64,000 nucleotides of DNA from Paractinoplanes lichenicola (lineage in GTDB: Bacteria > Actinomycetota > Actinomycetes > Mycobacteriales > Micromonosporaceae). Made by a program: the position numbers and the translations under genes. The notes under the pieces were generated by a model. The model had not been told where the DNA came from, ran no database searches, and worked only from the letters and a program-made list of their open reading frames with translations. This document shows positions 34,734 through 43,035 of this stretch, in pieces (positions within the stretch are counted from its first letter, which is position 1; every line of letters starts with the position of its first letter). The stretch is taken from positions 248,001 to 312,000 of the forward strand of contig NZ_JAENHO010000008.1 in NCBI RefSeq assembly GCF_016785085.1, written 5' to 3'.

Positions 34734-35981
34734 TTACTCCTTCTCGAGCAGGTCGTCGACCCGCACCGGCGCGGCGTCCCGCAGGCTCTGGTTGGCGGCG
34801 AGACCGGTGAGCAGGGCCAGGGCGCCGTCGCGGGCGGTGGCCGAGCGGTTCATCGGGTCGGTCTGCCCGCCCAGCAGCACGCCGGTCAGGCGCTTGTCGG
34901 CGCCGCCGTGGCCCTCGCGGTCGACGGGTTGCAGTTCGACGGCGTACGGGGGTGTCCAGTACGGCCGGATGGTCAGGGTCACCGAGCCCGACTCGGGGCT
35001 GGCACCGTGCTTGACCATGCCCGCGGCGCCGGGGCTGACGTGGTCGCTCTCGATCACCTCGAGCTCGAGCCGGCCCTTGCTGCCGTTGACCATCAGCCGG
35101 TAGCCCTCCCACGGGGCGTACGCGGTCAGGTGGTAGGTCATGGTGGCGCCGGTGTCATAGCGGACCAGCACGGCCAGATCGTCCTCGATGGTCACGCCGG
35201 GGGCGAAGACGTCCTGGTCACGGTGGTAGCCGTCCTCGTTCTGTGCGTCGAGGTAGAGCGCTTTGAGACGCGGATCGGCGGCCAGGTCGAGCGCGAACCG
35301 GTTGTTGTCGAGGCTTTTTCCGCGCCCTCGGTCGCCGTAGAAGAACAGCCGCCCGGACGCGTAGACCTCTTCCGGTTTTGCGCCCAGCCACCAGTTGACC
35401 AGGTCGAAGTGGTGGCCCGACTTGTGCACGAGCAGGCCGCCCGAGTTCGCCTTGTCGCGGTGCCAGCGGCGGAAATAGTCGGCGCCGTGCCGCACGTCGA
35501 GCAGCCACTCGAAGTGCACCGAGCCGATCTCGCCGATCTCGCCGCCCGCCAGCAGCGTGCGGACGACCTCGTGGACCGGGTTGAACCGGTAGTTGAAGGC
35601 GACCTGCACGCGGCGGCCGGTGCGCTCGACAGCGTCGAGGATGCGCCGGCAGCTGGGCGCGTCGACGGTCATCGGCTTCTCGGTGATGACGTCGCAGCCG
35701 GCCTCGAGCGCGGTGACGATGTGCCCCGCGTGCGTGCTGTCCACGCTGGTCACGATCAGCTCGTCCACCTTGTTCTCGGCGAGCATCCGCTCCAGGTCGG
35801 CGGCCTGATAGGTCGGCACGGGCTGTTTCAGCCAGCCGTTGTGCACGTCCATTCGCGCCTGGTTGGTGTCGGCCAGGGCGACCAGCTCGGCCGTGTCGGC
35901 GTGGTCGTCGGTGACCGCGCGGATGAACATCTCGGCTCGCGAGCCGGTGCCGATCACGGCGATCCGGTTTTTCCCGGCCAT
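34734..35981 (-). CDS. Gfo/Idh/MocA-family oxidoreductase, first gene of the uronate operon
   Basis: 415 residues from ATG 35981, which has GGGAGGA upstream; an in-frame extension to 36152 would run through the operator region and is rejected. Rossmann motif IAVIGTGSRAEMF, catalytic-type segment CDVITEKPMTVD, and YRFNPVHEVVRTLLAGGEIG. The C-terminal domain has SGGLLVHKSGHHFDLVNWWLG with paired His as in sugar dehydrogenases. It is first in the operon and nearest to the divergent LacI regulator. Proteins of this size class often act on pyranosides or inositols; here a pectin-derived sugar is likely. Confidence 0.86.
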   Translation of the reverse strand: MAGKNRIAVIGTGSRAEMFIRAVTDDHADTAELVALADTNQARMDVHNGWLKQPVPTYQAADLERMLAENKVDELIVTSVDSTHAGHIVTALEAGCDVITEKPMTVDAPSCRRILDAVERTGRRVQVAFNYRFNPVHEVVRTLLAGGEIGEIGSVHFEWLLDVRHGADYFRRWHRDKANSGGLLVHKSGHHFDLVNWWLGAKPEEVYASGRLFFYGDRGRGKSLDNNRFALDLAADPRLKALYLDAQNEDGYHRDQDVFAPGVTIEDDLAVLVRYDTGATMTYHLTAYAPWEGYRLMVNGSKGRLELEVIESDHVSPGAAGMVKHGASPESGSVTLTIRPYWTPPYAVELQPVDREGHGGADKRLTGVLLGGQTDPMNRSATARDGALALLTGLAANQSLRDAAPVRVDDLLEKE

Positions 35982-36087
35982 GCGTCCTCCCGGGGCAGCA
36001 AAGGTTTGCAGGGAAGTTAGACAGATCGATTTCAGGCCGTCAAGAACTCGGCGGTCTTGATGGTGGTTTGCCCGAATAAGAGCGCGT

Positions 36088-36101
36088 GCGGAGCGCTCCC
36101 A
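36088..36101. promoter_or_regulatory. CebR-like operator half-degenerate copy
   Basis: GCGGAGCGCTCCCA matches 12 of 14 bases of the known CebR palindrome TGGGAGCGCTCCCA of Streptomyces. It lies in the divergent region between the uronate operon and the LacI gene at 36214, and shares an identical 11-base core with the site at 45645. Confidence 0.55.
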
Positions 36102-36137
36102 TGCAACGTTTTCGTAATCCTGACCCATTGACTTGCG

Positions 36138-36151
36138 TGCAACCGCTTGCA
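36138..36151. promoter_or_regulatory. LacI-type operator in the divergent spacer
   Basis: TGCAACCGCTTGCA has perfect 5-bp arms (TGCAA/TTGCA) around CCGC, 63 bases before the LacI gene and 157 bases before the uronate operon. A related partial sequence, ATGCAACGTTTTCG, lies at about 36101. Likely the autoregulatory site of the adjacent LacI protein. Confidence 0.6.
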
Positions 36152-36213
36152 TTAATGGCTGTCATCACGTGACCGGGGCCACATCATCCGTGTCGTCCAC
36201 TGGGGAGGTTTGC

Positions 36214-37188
36214 ATGGCTGTCACCATTCGCGACGTGGCGCGGGCGTCCGGCGTGCACATCTCCACCGTGTCCCGCACGTTCTCGGCCCCGCATCTGGTC
36301 AACCCGAACACCCGCACCCGCGTGCTGGCCTGCGCCGAGCAGCTGGGCTACCGGCCCAACCGGGCCGCCCGCGCGCTGATCACCGGCCGCACCTACAACA
36401 TCGGCCTGATCGTGGCCGACATCGCCAACCCGTTCTTCCCGCCGCTGATCAAGGCGGCGGAGAGCCAAGCCCGCAAGCACGACCACCACATCTTCGTCGC
36501 CGACACCAACGAGGACGCGGCCGTCGAGGAAGAGGTGGTGCGCGCCCTGGCCAAGCAGGTCGACGGCGTGCTGCTCGTCAGCCCCCGGATGAGCAACGCG
36601 CTGATCGAGCAGCTCAGCCGCGAGGTGCCGCTGGTCGTGGTGAACCGGCAGATCGCCGGCATCCCGGCCGTCGTGATGGACGTCGCCCGCGGCGCCCGGA
36701 TCGCGATCGAGCATCTCACCGCGCTCGGTCACCGCCGGGTCGCCCTGGTCAGCGGCCCGCGCGGGTCGTGGACGAGCCGGGAGATCCGGCGCTCGGCCAC
36801 CGCCACCGCCAAGACCGCCGGGGCCGAGCTCACCATCATCGGCCCCAACCCGCCGACCGAGGTCGGCGGGCTCACGATCGCCGAGGACGTGCTGCGGGCC
36901 GGCGCCACCGCCGTGCTCGCCTACAACGACCTCATGGCGATCGGTCTCATCGAGGGTCTGCTGGCCGCTGGGGCACGCGTGCCCGAGGACGTCAGCGTCG
37001 TCGGGATCGACGACATCATGCTCAGCCGGCTCACCCGTCCGAAGCTGACCACGGTGGCGACCCCCACCGCCGCCGCTGGTCGGGCGGCCGTCGACATGCT
37101 CCTCGCGCATGGCGACGACCGTCGCACCACCGCCCAGATACATCTGCAGACCGAACTGGTCATACGCGACTCGACGGGACGGGCATAG
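36214..37188 (+). CDS. LacI-family transcriptional regulator of the uronate/ABC-transporter locus
   Basis: 324 residues. ATG 36214 has GGGGAGG 6 bases upstream; an upstream in-frame GTG or ATG region lies in operator sequence. DNA-binding domain VTIRDVARASGVHISTVSRT with hinge YRPNRAARAL. Effector domain signatures IGLIVADIANPFFPPLIKAAE, VVNRQIAGIPAVVMD and VVGIDDIMLSRLTRP. It is divergent from the five-gene uronate operon and followed by a hairpin and the sugar ABC-transporter genes, so it probably controls both. It differs from the LacI at 17719 in recognition helix (HISTVSRT against STATASRI), in line with different operators. Confidence 0.9.
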   Translation: MAVTIRDVARASGVHISTVSRTFSAPHLVNPNTRTRVLACAEQLGYRPNRAARALITGRTYNIGLIVADIANPFFPPLIKAAESQARKHDHHIFVADTNEDAAVEEEVVRALAKQVDGVLLVSPRMSNALIEQLSREVPLVVVNRQIAGIPAVVMDVARGARIAIEHLTALGHRRVALVSGPRGSWTSREIRRSATATAKTAGAELTIIGPNPPTEVGGLTIAEDVLRAGATAVLAYNDLMAIGLIEGLLAAGARVPEDVSVVGIDDIMLSRLTRPKLTTVATPTAAAGRAAVDMLLAHGDDRRTTAQIHLQTELVIRDSTGRA

Positions 37189-37189
37189 G

Positions 37190-37221
37190 GCCCGGGTCCG
37201 CACAGCCCTGCGGACCCGGGC
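37190..37221 (+). terminator. Perfect 13-bp hairpin between the lacI gene and the ABC transporter genes
   Basis: Arms GCCCGGGTCCGCA (37190-37202) and complement (37209-37221) around a 6-base loop, starting 1 base after the LacI stop codon. It could terminate lacI transcription or lower read-through into the binding-protein gene. Confidence 0.8.
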
Positions 37222-37268
37222 AGCGCGAACGCCCCCGGAGGTGTCGCTTCTGCGAAGGAGAAGCGAAC

Positions 37269-38588
37269 ATGGAGCCCATCACGAGGGGCGGCACGCCCGC
37301 CCAACGTACTACCCGGCGCCGGTTACTCGCCGCCGCCCTAACAGTTCCGCTCCTGCTCGGCGCCGCGGCGTGCGGCGGCGACGACGATGCCTCCAGCGGC
37401 GGCAAGACCGAGTTGTCGATCTTCTGGTGGGGTGCGGAGAAGCGGGCCGAGCTGACCGACCAGGCGCTCGCGCTCTACACGCAGAAGCACCCGGACGTGA
37501 CGTTCAAGAAGACCTGGCAGGGAAACCAGGGCTACTTCGACAAGCTGGCCACCCTCACGGCCGGCGGCAACGCGCCCGACATCTTCCAGATCGACGACAA
37601 CTACATCTCCGAGTACGCGGGCCGCGGCGTCACCCTCGACCTGACGCCGTACACGCAGGACGGCAAGCTCGACGTCAGCAAGTTCCCGGAGAGCCTGCGC
37701 AAGTACGGCGAGGTCGACGGCAAGCTGGCCGGCGTCGCGATGGGCGAGAACACCCAGGGCCTGGTCTACAACAAGACGCTGCTGGAGAAGTTCAAGCTGC
37801 CCGAGCCCAAGACGGGGATGAGCTGGGAGGAGTTCATCAACTGGGCGGCCGACGTCTCGAAGAAGGCCAAGCTGCCCGGCACCCAGGACGCCAGCGCCGT
37901 CTATCAGGCGCTCTGGGTCTTCCTGCGGCAGAACGGCAAGGACCTGTACGCGGGCAAGCAGCTCGGCTTCGACGAGGCCGACATGACCAAGTGGTTCACG
38001 CTCTGGAAGGACGCCCGCGCCAAGGGGGCCACGCCGACGCCGGACGTCATCCACGAGGGCAACGCCAGCGACGTCAGCAAGCAGCTGATCGTGACGGGCA
38101 AGGCCGGCACGTCGTGGGTCTGGACCAACCAGATGCCCGAGCTCAAGAAGAACACCGAGGACGAGCTGGGCCTGATGGCCTACCCGGGTGACTCGAAGGT
38201 GCAGTGGGCGCGCGCGTCGCTCTACTTCTCGGCGTTCCGCGGCAGCAAGCACAAGGACACCGCGGTCGACGTGATCAACTTCCTGGCCAACGACCCGGAG
38301 GCCGCGAAGATCCTCGGCACCGACCGCGGCCTGCCGCCCAACACCGACATCCGCAAGCAGATCGCGGCCACGGTGACCGACCCCAACATGAAGCAGACCA
38401 TCGCCGTCCAGGACGAGCTGGGCAAGCAGTTCGGGCCGAACCCGCCGACCGTGCCCCCGCAGGGCCACAGCAAGGTGCGTTCCGAGCTCGTCCGGGTGGC
38501 CGAGGAGGTCGTCTACGGGCGGCAGACCCCGGAGCAGGCCGCGGCGGCGTACGTGGCCGCGGCCAAGGCGGCGATCGGCGCCTCGTGA
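37269..38588 (+). CDS. Sugar ABC transporter substrate-binding lipoprotein
   Basis: 439 residues with GAAGGAG ahead of ATG 37269. The N-terminus has RRRLLAAALTVPLLLGAAAC with a lipobox Cys, so the mature protein is anchored outside the membrane. The rest is a family 1 extracellular solute-binding protein: LSIFWWGAEKRAELTDQAL, GGNAPDIFQID, SWEEFINWA and AYPGDSKVQWARASLYFSAF. It precedes two permease genes with overlapping ends. The locus context (uronate operon) suggests oligogalacturonide or related pectin oligosaccharides as ligand; no sequence motif proves this. Confidence 0.92.
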   Translation: MEPITRGGTPAQRTTRRRLLAAALTVPLLLGAAACGGDDDASSGGKTELSIFWWGAEKRAELTDQALALYTQKHPDVTFKKTWQGNQGYFDKLATLTAGGNAPDIFQIDDNYISEYAGRGVTLDLTPYTQDGKLDVSKFPESLRKYGEVDGKLAGVAMGENTQGLVYNKTLLEKFKLPEPKTGMSWEEFINWAADVSKKAKLPGTQDASAVYQALWVFLRQNGKDLYAGKQLGFDEADMTKWFTLWKDARAKGATPTPDVIHEGNASDVSKQLIVTGKAGTSWVWTNQMPELKKNTEDELGLMAYPGDSKVQWARASLYFSAFRGSKHKDTAVDVINFLANDPEAAKILGTDRGLPPNTDIRKQIAATVTDPNMKQTIAVQDELGKQFGPNPPTVPPQGHSKVRSELVRVAEEVVYGRQTPEQAAAAYVAAAKAAIGAS

Positions 38589-39550
38589 CCGCCTCCACTC
38601 TGACCCGTGACCCCGCTGCCCCCGCCGCTCACCGGCCGGGGCGGCGGGTTCGCCGGCGCCGGGAGAACCTGGCCGGCTACGTGTTCCTCTCGCCGTGGCT
38701 GCTGGGCCTGCTCGGCATCACGGCTGTTCCCATGCTCATCTCGCTCTACCTGAGCTTCACCGACTACAGCCCGCTGATCTCGCTGAGCGACGCGAGCTGG
38801 GTCGGATTCGACAACTACCGGCGCATGTTCACGGCCGACCAGTCGTACTGGCACGCGGTCACCGTGACCATCACGTTCGCGCTGGTCGCGGTGCCGCTCA
38901 AGCTGGCCGCCGCGCTCGGGGTGGCGCTGCTGCTCAACCGCACGATGCGTGGCATCTCGGTGTTCCGCGGGCTGTTCTATCTGCCCTCGCTGCTCGGCGG
39001 GAGCGTCGCGCTGGCCATCGTCTGGGTCAGCATGTTCAACCGGGAGGGGGCCTTCAACTCGTTCCTGGCCCTCTTCGGCATCGAGGGCCTGCCGTGGGTC
39101 AACGACCCCGACTGGGCGCTCTACACGCTGATCCTGCTGGCGGTCTGGCAGTTCGGCGCCCCGATGGTGATCTTCCTGGCCGGGCTCAAGCAGGTGCCGG
39201 TCGAGCTGTACGAGGCGGCGTCGGTCGACGGGGCCAGCGCGTGGCGCAAGTTCGCGCACATCACGCTGCCGATGCTGTCGCCGGTCATCTTCTTCAACCT
39301 GGTGCTCGAGACGATCAACGGCTTCCAGGGCTTCACGTCCGCCTTCGTGCTCTCCAACGGCACCGGCGGGCCGGTCGACTCGACGCTCATGTACACGCTG
39401 AACCTCTACATCAAGGGGTTCGTCGAGCTCGACATGGGCTACGCGTCCGCCATGGCCTGGGTCTTCCTGCTCGTGATCGGCGCGATCACGGTGCTGCTGT
39501 TCTCGACGGGCCGCTTCTGGGTCCATTACTCCGACAACGAGGAGCGGTGA
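38585..39550 (+). CDS. Sugar ABC transporter permease (MalF type)
   Basis: 321 residues, GTG start overlapping the binding-protein stop. About six transmembrane helices, beginning LAGYVFLSPWLLGLLGITAV after a basic N-terminus. The cytoplasmic EAA loop is EAASVDGASAWRKFAHITLP, which docks the ATPase. No ATPase gene is present in the locus. Many actinobacterial sugar importers use a shared MsiK-type ATPase encoded elsewhere, which probably applies here. Confidence 0.93.
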   Translation: MTASTLTRDPAAPAAHRPGRRVRRRRENLAGYVFLSPWLLGLLGITAVPMLISLYLSFTDYSPLISLSDASWVGFDNYRRMFTADQSYWHAVTVTITFALVAVPLKLAAALGVALLLNRTMRGISVFRGLFYLPSLLGGSVALAIVWVSMFNREGAFNSFLALFGIEGLPWVNDPDWALYTLILLAVWQFGAPMVIFLAGLKQVPVELYEAASVDGASAWRKFAHITLPMLSPVIFFNLVLETINGFQGFTSAFVLSNGTGGPVDSTLMYTLNLYIKGFVELDMGYASAMAWVFLLVIGAITVLLFSTGRFWVHYSDNEER

Positions 39551-40416
39551 TGAGCTCTGCAGCCGATCGCGCCGCACCGCCGAATCGCGGCCCGCTTGTG
39601 CGGTTCCTGGTCCTGCTGGTCATTGTGGCGGTGGTGCTCTACCCGCTGATCTGGATGATCGGCACGTCGGTCAAGTCCCCCCAGGAGATCGTCAGCAACA
39701 TCGGGCTGATCCCGGAGAAGTTCACGCCGGGCAACTTCGCCGAGGGCTGGACCAAGTTCGACGTCAGCTTCGGGCGGTTCTTCCTCAACAGCGCGCTCGT
39801 CTCGCTGCTGACCGTGCTCGGCAACACGATCTCGTGCCTGCTGGCCGCGTACGCGCTGGGTCGCCTGCGGTTCCGGCTGCGCGGCGTCTGGTTCGCCGTC
39901 ATGATCGGCACGCTGCTGCTGCCCGGCCACGTGCTGATCATCCCGCAGTACATCCTGTTCCGGACCCTCGGCTGGGTCGGCGGTGACTGGCCCTACCTGC
40001 CGTTGCTGGTGCCGGCGTTCCTGGCCACGGAGGCGTTCTTCGTGTTCCTGATCGTGCAGTTCATGCGGGGCATCCCCCGCGAGCTGGACGAGGCCGCGGT
40101 GATCGACGGCGCTTCCCCGTACGGGATCTTCCGGCACGTGATCCTGCCGCTGTCCCGCCCGGCCCTGGTCACGACGGCGATCTTCTCGTTCATCTGGACG
40201 TGGAACGACTTCTTTCGCCAGCTGGTCTTCCTGTCCGAGCTCAAGGACTACACGGCGCCGGTGGCCCTGACCCTGTTCATCGACTCCACCAGCGAGAGCG
40301 CGGTCGGGCCGATGTTCGCGATGTCGCTGCTGTCGCTGATCCCGGTGTTCCTGTTCTTCGTGGCCTTCCAGCGGCTGCTGGTCGAGGGCATCAACACCAG
40401 CGGCCTGAAGGGGTGA
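39550..40416 (+). CDS. Sugar ABC transporter permease (MalG type)
   Basis: 288 residues; its ATG shares one base with the previous stop (TGATG). Six predicted helices, with the EAA loop EAAVIDGASPYGIFRHVILP. The C-terminus GINTSGLKG is typical of MalG-type carbohydrate permeases. It forms the second half of the importer channel with the preceding gene. Confidence 0.93.
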   Translation: MSSAADRAAPPNRGPLVRFLVLLVIVAVVLYPLIWMIGTSVKSPQEIVSNIGLIPEKFTPGNFAEGWTKFDVSFGRFFLNSALVSLLTVLGNTISCLLAAYALGRLRFRLRGVWFAVMIGTLLLPGHVLIIPQYILFRTLGWVGGDWPYLPLLVPAFLATEAFFVFLIVQFMRGIPRELDEAAVIDGASPYGIFRHVILPLSRPALVTTAIFSFIWTWNDFFRQLVFLSELKDYTAPVALTLFIDSTSESAVGPMFAMSLLSLIPVFLFFVAFQRLLVEGINTSGLKG

Positions 40417-40423
40417 GGTTCTG

Positions 40424-41095
40424 ATGCCGCACGACTGGCGCGACTCCCTGCGGCTGGTGGCCGACCTGGCCCTGCTCGGCATCGTGATGACGCTGGCCTG
40501 CCTGCCGGTCGTGACGGCGGGAGCGGCCGTCGGCACGGGCAGCGCCGCCCTCGACAAGCTGCTGACCATCGGCCGCTGGCCCACGGCGGCGGAGTTGTGG
40601 CGTTCCTTCCGTACGCGTCTCGTGCCCTGGATGTGGGCCGGCCCGCTGGTGCTCGCGGCCGCCTGGCTGCTCGCGATCGACGTGGCCGCCCTGCGCCGCG
40701 GTGCCGTCCCCGGCGGCCGCCCCCTGGTCGTCGTGTTGCTCGTGGTGGCCGCCCTGGCCGCCGGCTTCGTGGCGCTGGTGGCCGGGTTGTCGGCCCACCC
40801 CGATCCGCTAAGGCGGGCCCGTGCCCTCGTCGCGGCCCGCCCCGCGGTATTGCTCGCCGCGACCGGCGTGGTGCTGCTCGCGGCGCTGCTGGCCGCCTTC
40901 GTCCACCCGGCGCTGGTGCCGGTGCTGGCGGGCTGCACCCTGTTCGCCGTGCACGCCGTGCTGCGACGGCTCGCCCCGCGCGGTGGCGTGGAGGGCGCCG
41001 AGCAGGGTGAGCGCCTCGGCGCCGGGGCTGCCGGGCTCGGGCTGGTAGACGACCAGCATCTGACCCGGGGCCGCGCGTACGTCGAACGACTGTGA
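40424..41095 (+). CDS. YesL/DUF624-like membrane protein with a run-on C-terminus
   Basis: 223 residues starting 8 bases after the permease stop. It has about five hydrophobic helices (SLRLVADLALLGIVMTLACL, VLAAAWLLAIDVAAL, VVLLVVAALAAGFVALVAGL, VLLAATGVVLLAALLAAF), as in DUF624 proteins that often end carbohydrate ABC operons; YesL of the Bacillus subtilis rhamnogalacturonan locus is the named example. The natural family end is near FAVHAVLRRLA. The remaining 40 or so residues (from about residue 183) are hydrophilic and lie antisense to an MmyB-type gene remnant, so the C-terminus looks like read-through after a rearrangement. Confidence 0.75.
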   Translation: MPHDWRDSLRLVADLALLGIVMTLACLPVVTAGAAVGTGSAALDKLLTIGRWPTAAELWRSFRTRLVPWMWAGPLVLAAAWLLAIDVAALRRGAVPGGRPLVVVLLVVAALAAGFVALVAGLSAHPDPLRRARALVAARPAVLLAATGVVLLAALLAAFVHPALVPVLAGCTLFAVHAVLRRLAPRGGVEGAEQGERLGAGAAGLGLVDDQHLTRGRAYVERL

Positions 41096-41128
41096 GGCGA
41101 GCGCGAGCCGCCCCACCCGCTCGACGGA
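40972..41128 (-). pseudogene. C-terminal remnant of an MmyB-type HTH regulator
   Basis: Read on the minus strand directly after, and in frame with, the hydrolase stop codon: RVGRLALASQSFDVRAAPGQ, then MLVVYQPEPGSPGAEALTLL. This is the characteristic end of the MmyB-like ligand-binding domain of XRE-family regulators. No start codon, no helix-turn-helix and no upstream part are present. It overlaps the 3' end of the DUF624 gene on the other strand. Confidence 0.7.
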
Positions 41129-41953
41129 CTACTCCGACTTGTTCACGAAGTCGAGCGCGGCGGTGGCGAAGAGCGGGGACATGAAGACGCTGTAGTGGGT
41201 CAGGCCGGGCAGGATGGCCAGCGCGTGGCCGCCCTTGGGCCGGCCCTCGCCCATCCAGCCGCCGTCGCGCAGGCCGCCGTCGAGCAGGGCGAACACCTCG
41301 ACGAAGTGCGAGGGCGGGCACATGTCGGCGTCGGCCGCGACGATCAGGGTCGGCACCTGCAGGTTGCGGACCTCTTCGGTGTAGTCGTAGTCGACGGCCA
41401 TCGACTCGCCGATCTTGCCGAGCAGGCGGGGGAAGTCCTCCGGGCGGGGCGCGACCCGGGCGTACAGCTCGTACATCGGGGTCTCCTTCATGAACTCCGC
41501 CGCCTCGGGGCCGACCTGGCCCTGCTGCTCGAGGATCTCGGGATACGTCGCGTCGCGGCGGATGCCGGCCGACGCCGAGACCAGGCGGCCGACCTTCTCC
41601 GGGTGGCGGATCGCGAGCAGCAGGGCGACGCCGCCGCCGAGCGAATAGCCGACCACGTCGGGCTTCTCGAGGCCGAGGTGGTCGATCAGCGCGGCGATGT
41701 CGTCGGCCATGTGCTTGATGTCGATCGGCCGGTCGATGTCGGCGGTGCGGCCGTGGCCCTGCAGGTCGGGCAGGATGACCTGGCGGCCGGCGGCGAACTG
41801 GCCGACGAGCGGGCCGAACATCTCGCCCGAGCCGAGGCCGCCGTGCAGCAGGATCAGCGGGCGGCCCTCGCCGTGGGTCTCGTAATACAGGTTGATCCCG
41901 TTGACCTCGGCGTACTCGCCCTTGCCGAGCTGATCTGCGGTCCAGGTGTTCAT
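41129..41953 (-). CDS. Alpha/beta hydrolase, likely target of the adjacent ECF sigma factor
   Basis: 274 residues. Oxyanion region LILLHGGLGSGEMFG, nucleophile elbow GYSLGG (S104) and a late His in GLTHYS; the acid is probably in AADADMCPP. The fold is that of small esterases and haloperoxidase-like hydrolases; the substrate is unknown. A GAAGGAG-like ribosome site precedes the ATG. It is divergent from the ECF sigma gene, and a promoter-like motif in its upstream region (CACCGATGAGTTC, 14 bases, GTCGTAC) is repeated before the STAS gene on the other side of the sigma gene. Regulation by that sigma factor is inferred. Confidence 0.88.
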   Translation of the reverse strand: MNTWTADQLGKGEYAEVNGINLYYETHGEGRPLILLHGGLGSGEMFGPLVGQFAAGRQVILPDLQGHGRTADIDRPIDIKHMADDIAALIDHLGLEKPDVVGYSLGGGVALLLAIRHPEKVGRLVSASAGIRRDATYPEILEQQGQVGPEAAEFMKETPMYELYARVAPRPEDFPRLLGKIGESMAVDYDYTEEVRNLQVPTLIVAADADMCPPSHFVEVFALLDGGLRDGGWMGEGRPKGGHALAILPGLTHYSVFMSPLFATAALDFVNKSE

Positions 41954-41980
41954 GTCGGGCTCCTTCGTCGTCAGTTGCTC

Positions 41981-42014
41981 GTACGACCGGGCCCGTCATC
42001 TGAACTCATCGGTG
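41981..42014 (-). promoter_or_regulatory. Putative ECF promoter of the hydrolase gene
   Basis: On the minus strand CACCGATGAGTTC (42014-42002), 14 bases, then GTCGTAC (41987-41981), 28 bases before the start codon. The same two blocks with the same spacing precede the STAS gene at 43341-43308. Confidence 0.65.
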
Positions 42015-42060
42015 TGAGCGGAAGTTTTTTCTGTCGTACCCCTGGGCTAGTTTCTTAGCC

Positions 42061-43035
42061 GTGAGCGACGTGGCCACCCCGATCGAGACCCAGCTCGAGG
42101 CCTTCCGGCCCGAGCTGACCGGTTACTGCTATCGCATGCTCGGCTCCGCCTTCGAGGCTGAGGATGCCGTTCAGGACACGCTTGTCCGCGCCTGGAAGAG
42201 CTATGAGAGCTTCGAGGGCCGCGCGGCCCTGCGCTCCTGGCTCTATCGCATCGCCACCAACGTGTGCCTGACCATGCTCGGCAGTGCGCAGCGGCGGGCC
42301 CGCCCGATGGATCTCGCGCCGGCCGGCTCCGGTCACGCGACCCACCCCGGCGAGCCGCGCCCCGACGAGATCTGGGTCGGCCCGGTGCCCGACGGGCGGG
42401 TGCTGGCCGCGGTGGCCGACCCGGCCCAGGTGGTGGCCGACCGCGAGTCGATCCGGCTGGCCTTCGTGGCCGCGCTGCAGCATCTGCCGCCCAAGCAGCG
42501 GGCCGTGCTGATCCTGCGCGAGGTGCTGGCCTGGTCGGCGCAGGAGGTGGCCGACCTCCTCGAGCTGTCGGTGCCCAGCGTCAACAGCGCGCTCCAGCGG
42601 GCCCGGGCCACGATCGCCTCGACCGACAAGGCCGCCCAGGTGCTCGAGCCCGGCGACGAGGAGCAGAAGAAGCTGCTCGCGCGCTATGTGCAGGCGTTCG
42701 AGGCGTATGACCTGACCGCGTTGACCGCCCTGCTCCACGAGGACGCGACGCTGTCGATGCCGCCGCTGCCGCTGTGGCTGCGCGGCCCCGACGACATCAC
42801 CGCCTGGATGCGGGGCACCGGCGCCGGCTGCGAGGGCTCGCGCCTGCTCCCGGTGGTGGCCAACGGCCTGCCCGCCTTCGCCCAATATCGGCCGGCCGAG
42901 GACGGCGACGGTCACACCCCGTGGGCGTTGATCGTGCTGGAGATCTCAGCCGGGCGGATCGCCGGCGTCAACAACTTCCTCGACACCGAGCGTCTGTTCC
43001 CGCTCTTCGGCCTCCCCGAACGTCTGCCCGCCTGA
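42061..43035 (+). CDS. ECF sigma factor with C-terminal SnoaL-like domain
   Basis: 324 residues, GTG start. Sigma region 2: LTGYCYRMLGSAFEAEDAVQ and ALRSWLYRIATNVCL. Sigma region 4: LQHLPPKQRAVLILREVLAW and VADLLELSVPSVNSALQRAR. From about residue 205 a SnoaL/NTF2-like domain follows (LLARYVQAFEAYDLTALTAL, NNFLDTERLFPLFGLP), as in the TIGR02960-type (SigX5/SigG-like) ECF group, where the extra domain modulates activity in place of an anti-sigma factor. The gene lies between two minus-strand genes with a shared promoter-like motif. A lone GTCGTAC at 42033-42039 may be part of its own promoter, but its -35 partner is unclear. Confidence 0.92.
   Translation: MSDVATPIETQLEAFRPELTGYCYRMLGSAFEAEDAVQDTLVRAWKSYESFEGRAALRSWLYRIATNVCLTMLGSAQRRARPMDLAPAGSGHATHPGEPRPDEIWVGPVPDGRVLAAVADPAQVVADRESIRLAFVAALQHLPPKQRAVLILREVLAWSAQEVADLLELSVPSVNSALQRARATIASTDKAAQVLEPGDEEQKKLLARYVQAFEAYDLTALTALLHEDATLSMPPLPLWLRGPDDITAWMRGTGAGCEGSRLLPVVANGLPAFAQYRPAEDGDGHTPWALIVLEISAGRIAGVNNFLDTERLFPLFGLPERLPA

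Noticed and set aside
40424..41095. Whole 223-residue YesL-like ORF as a natural full-length protein
   Set aside because: The last 40 residues lie antisense to a recognisable MmyB remnant and are unlike the family; the gene is kept but its C-terminus is doubted.
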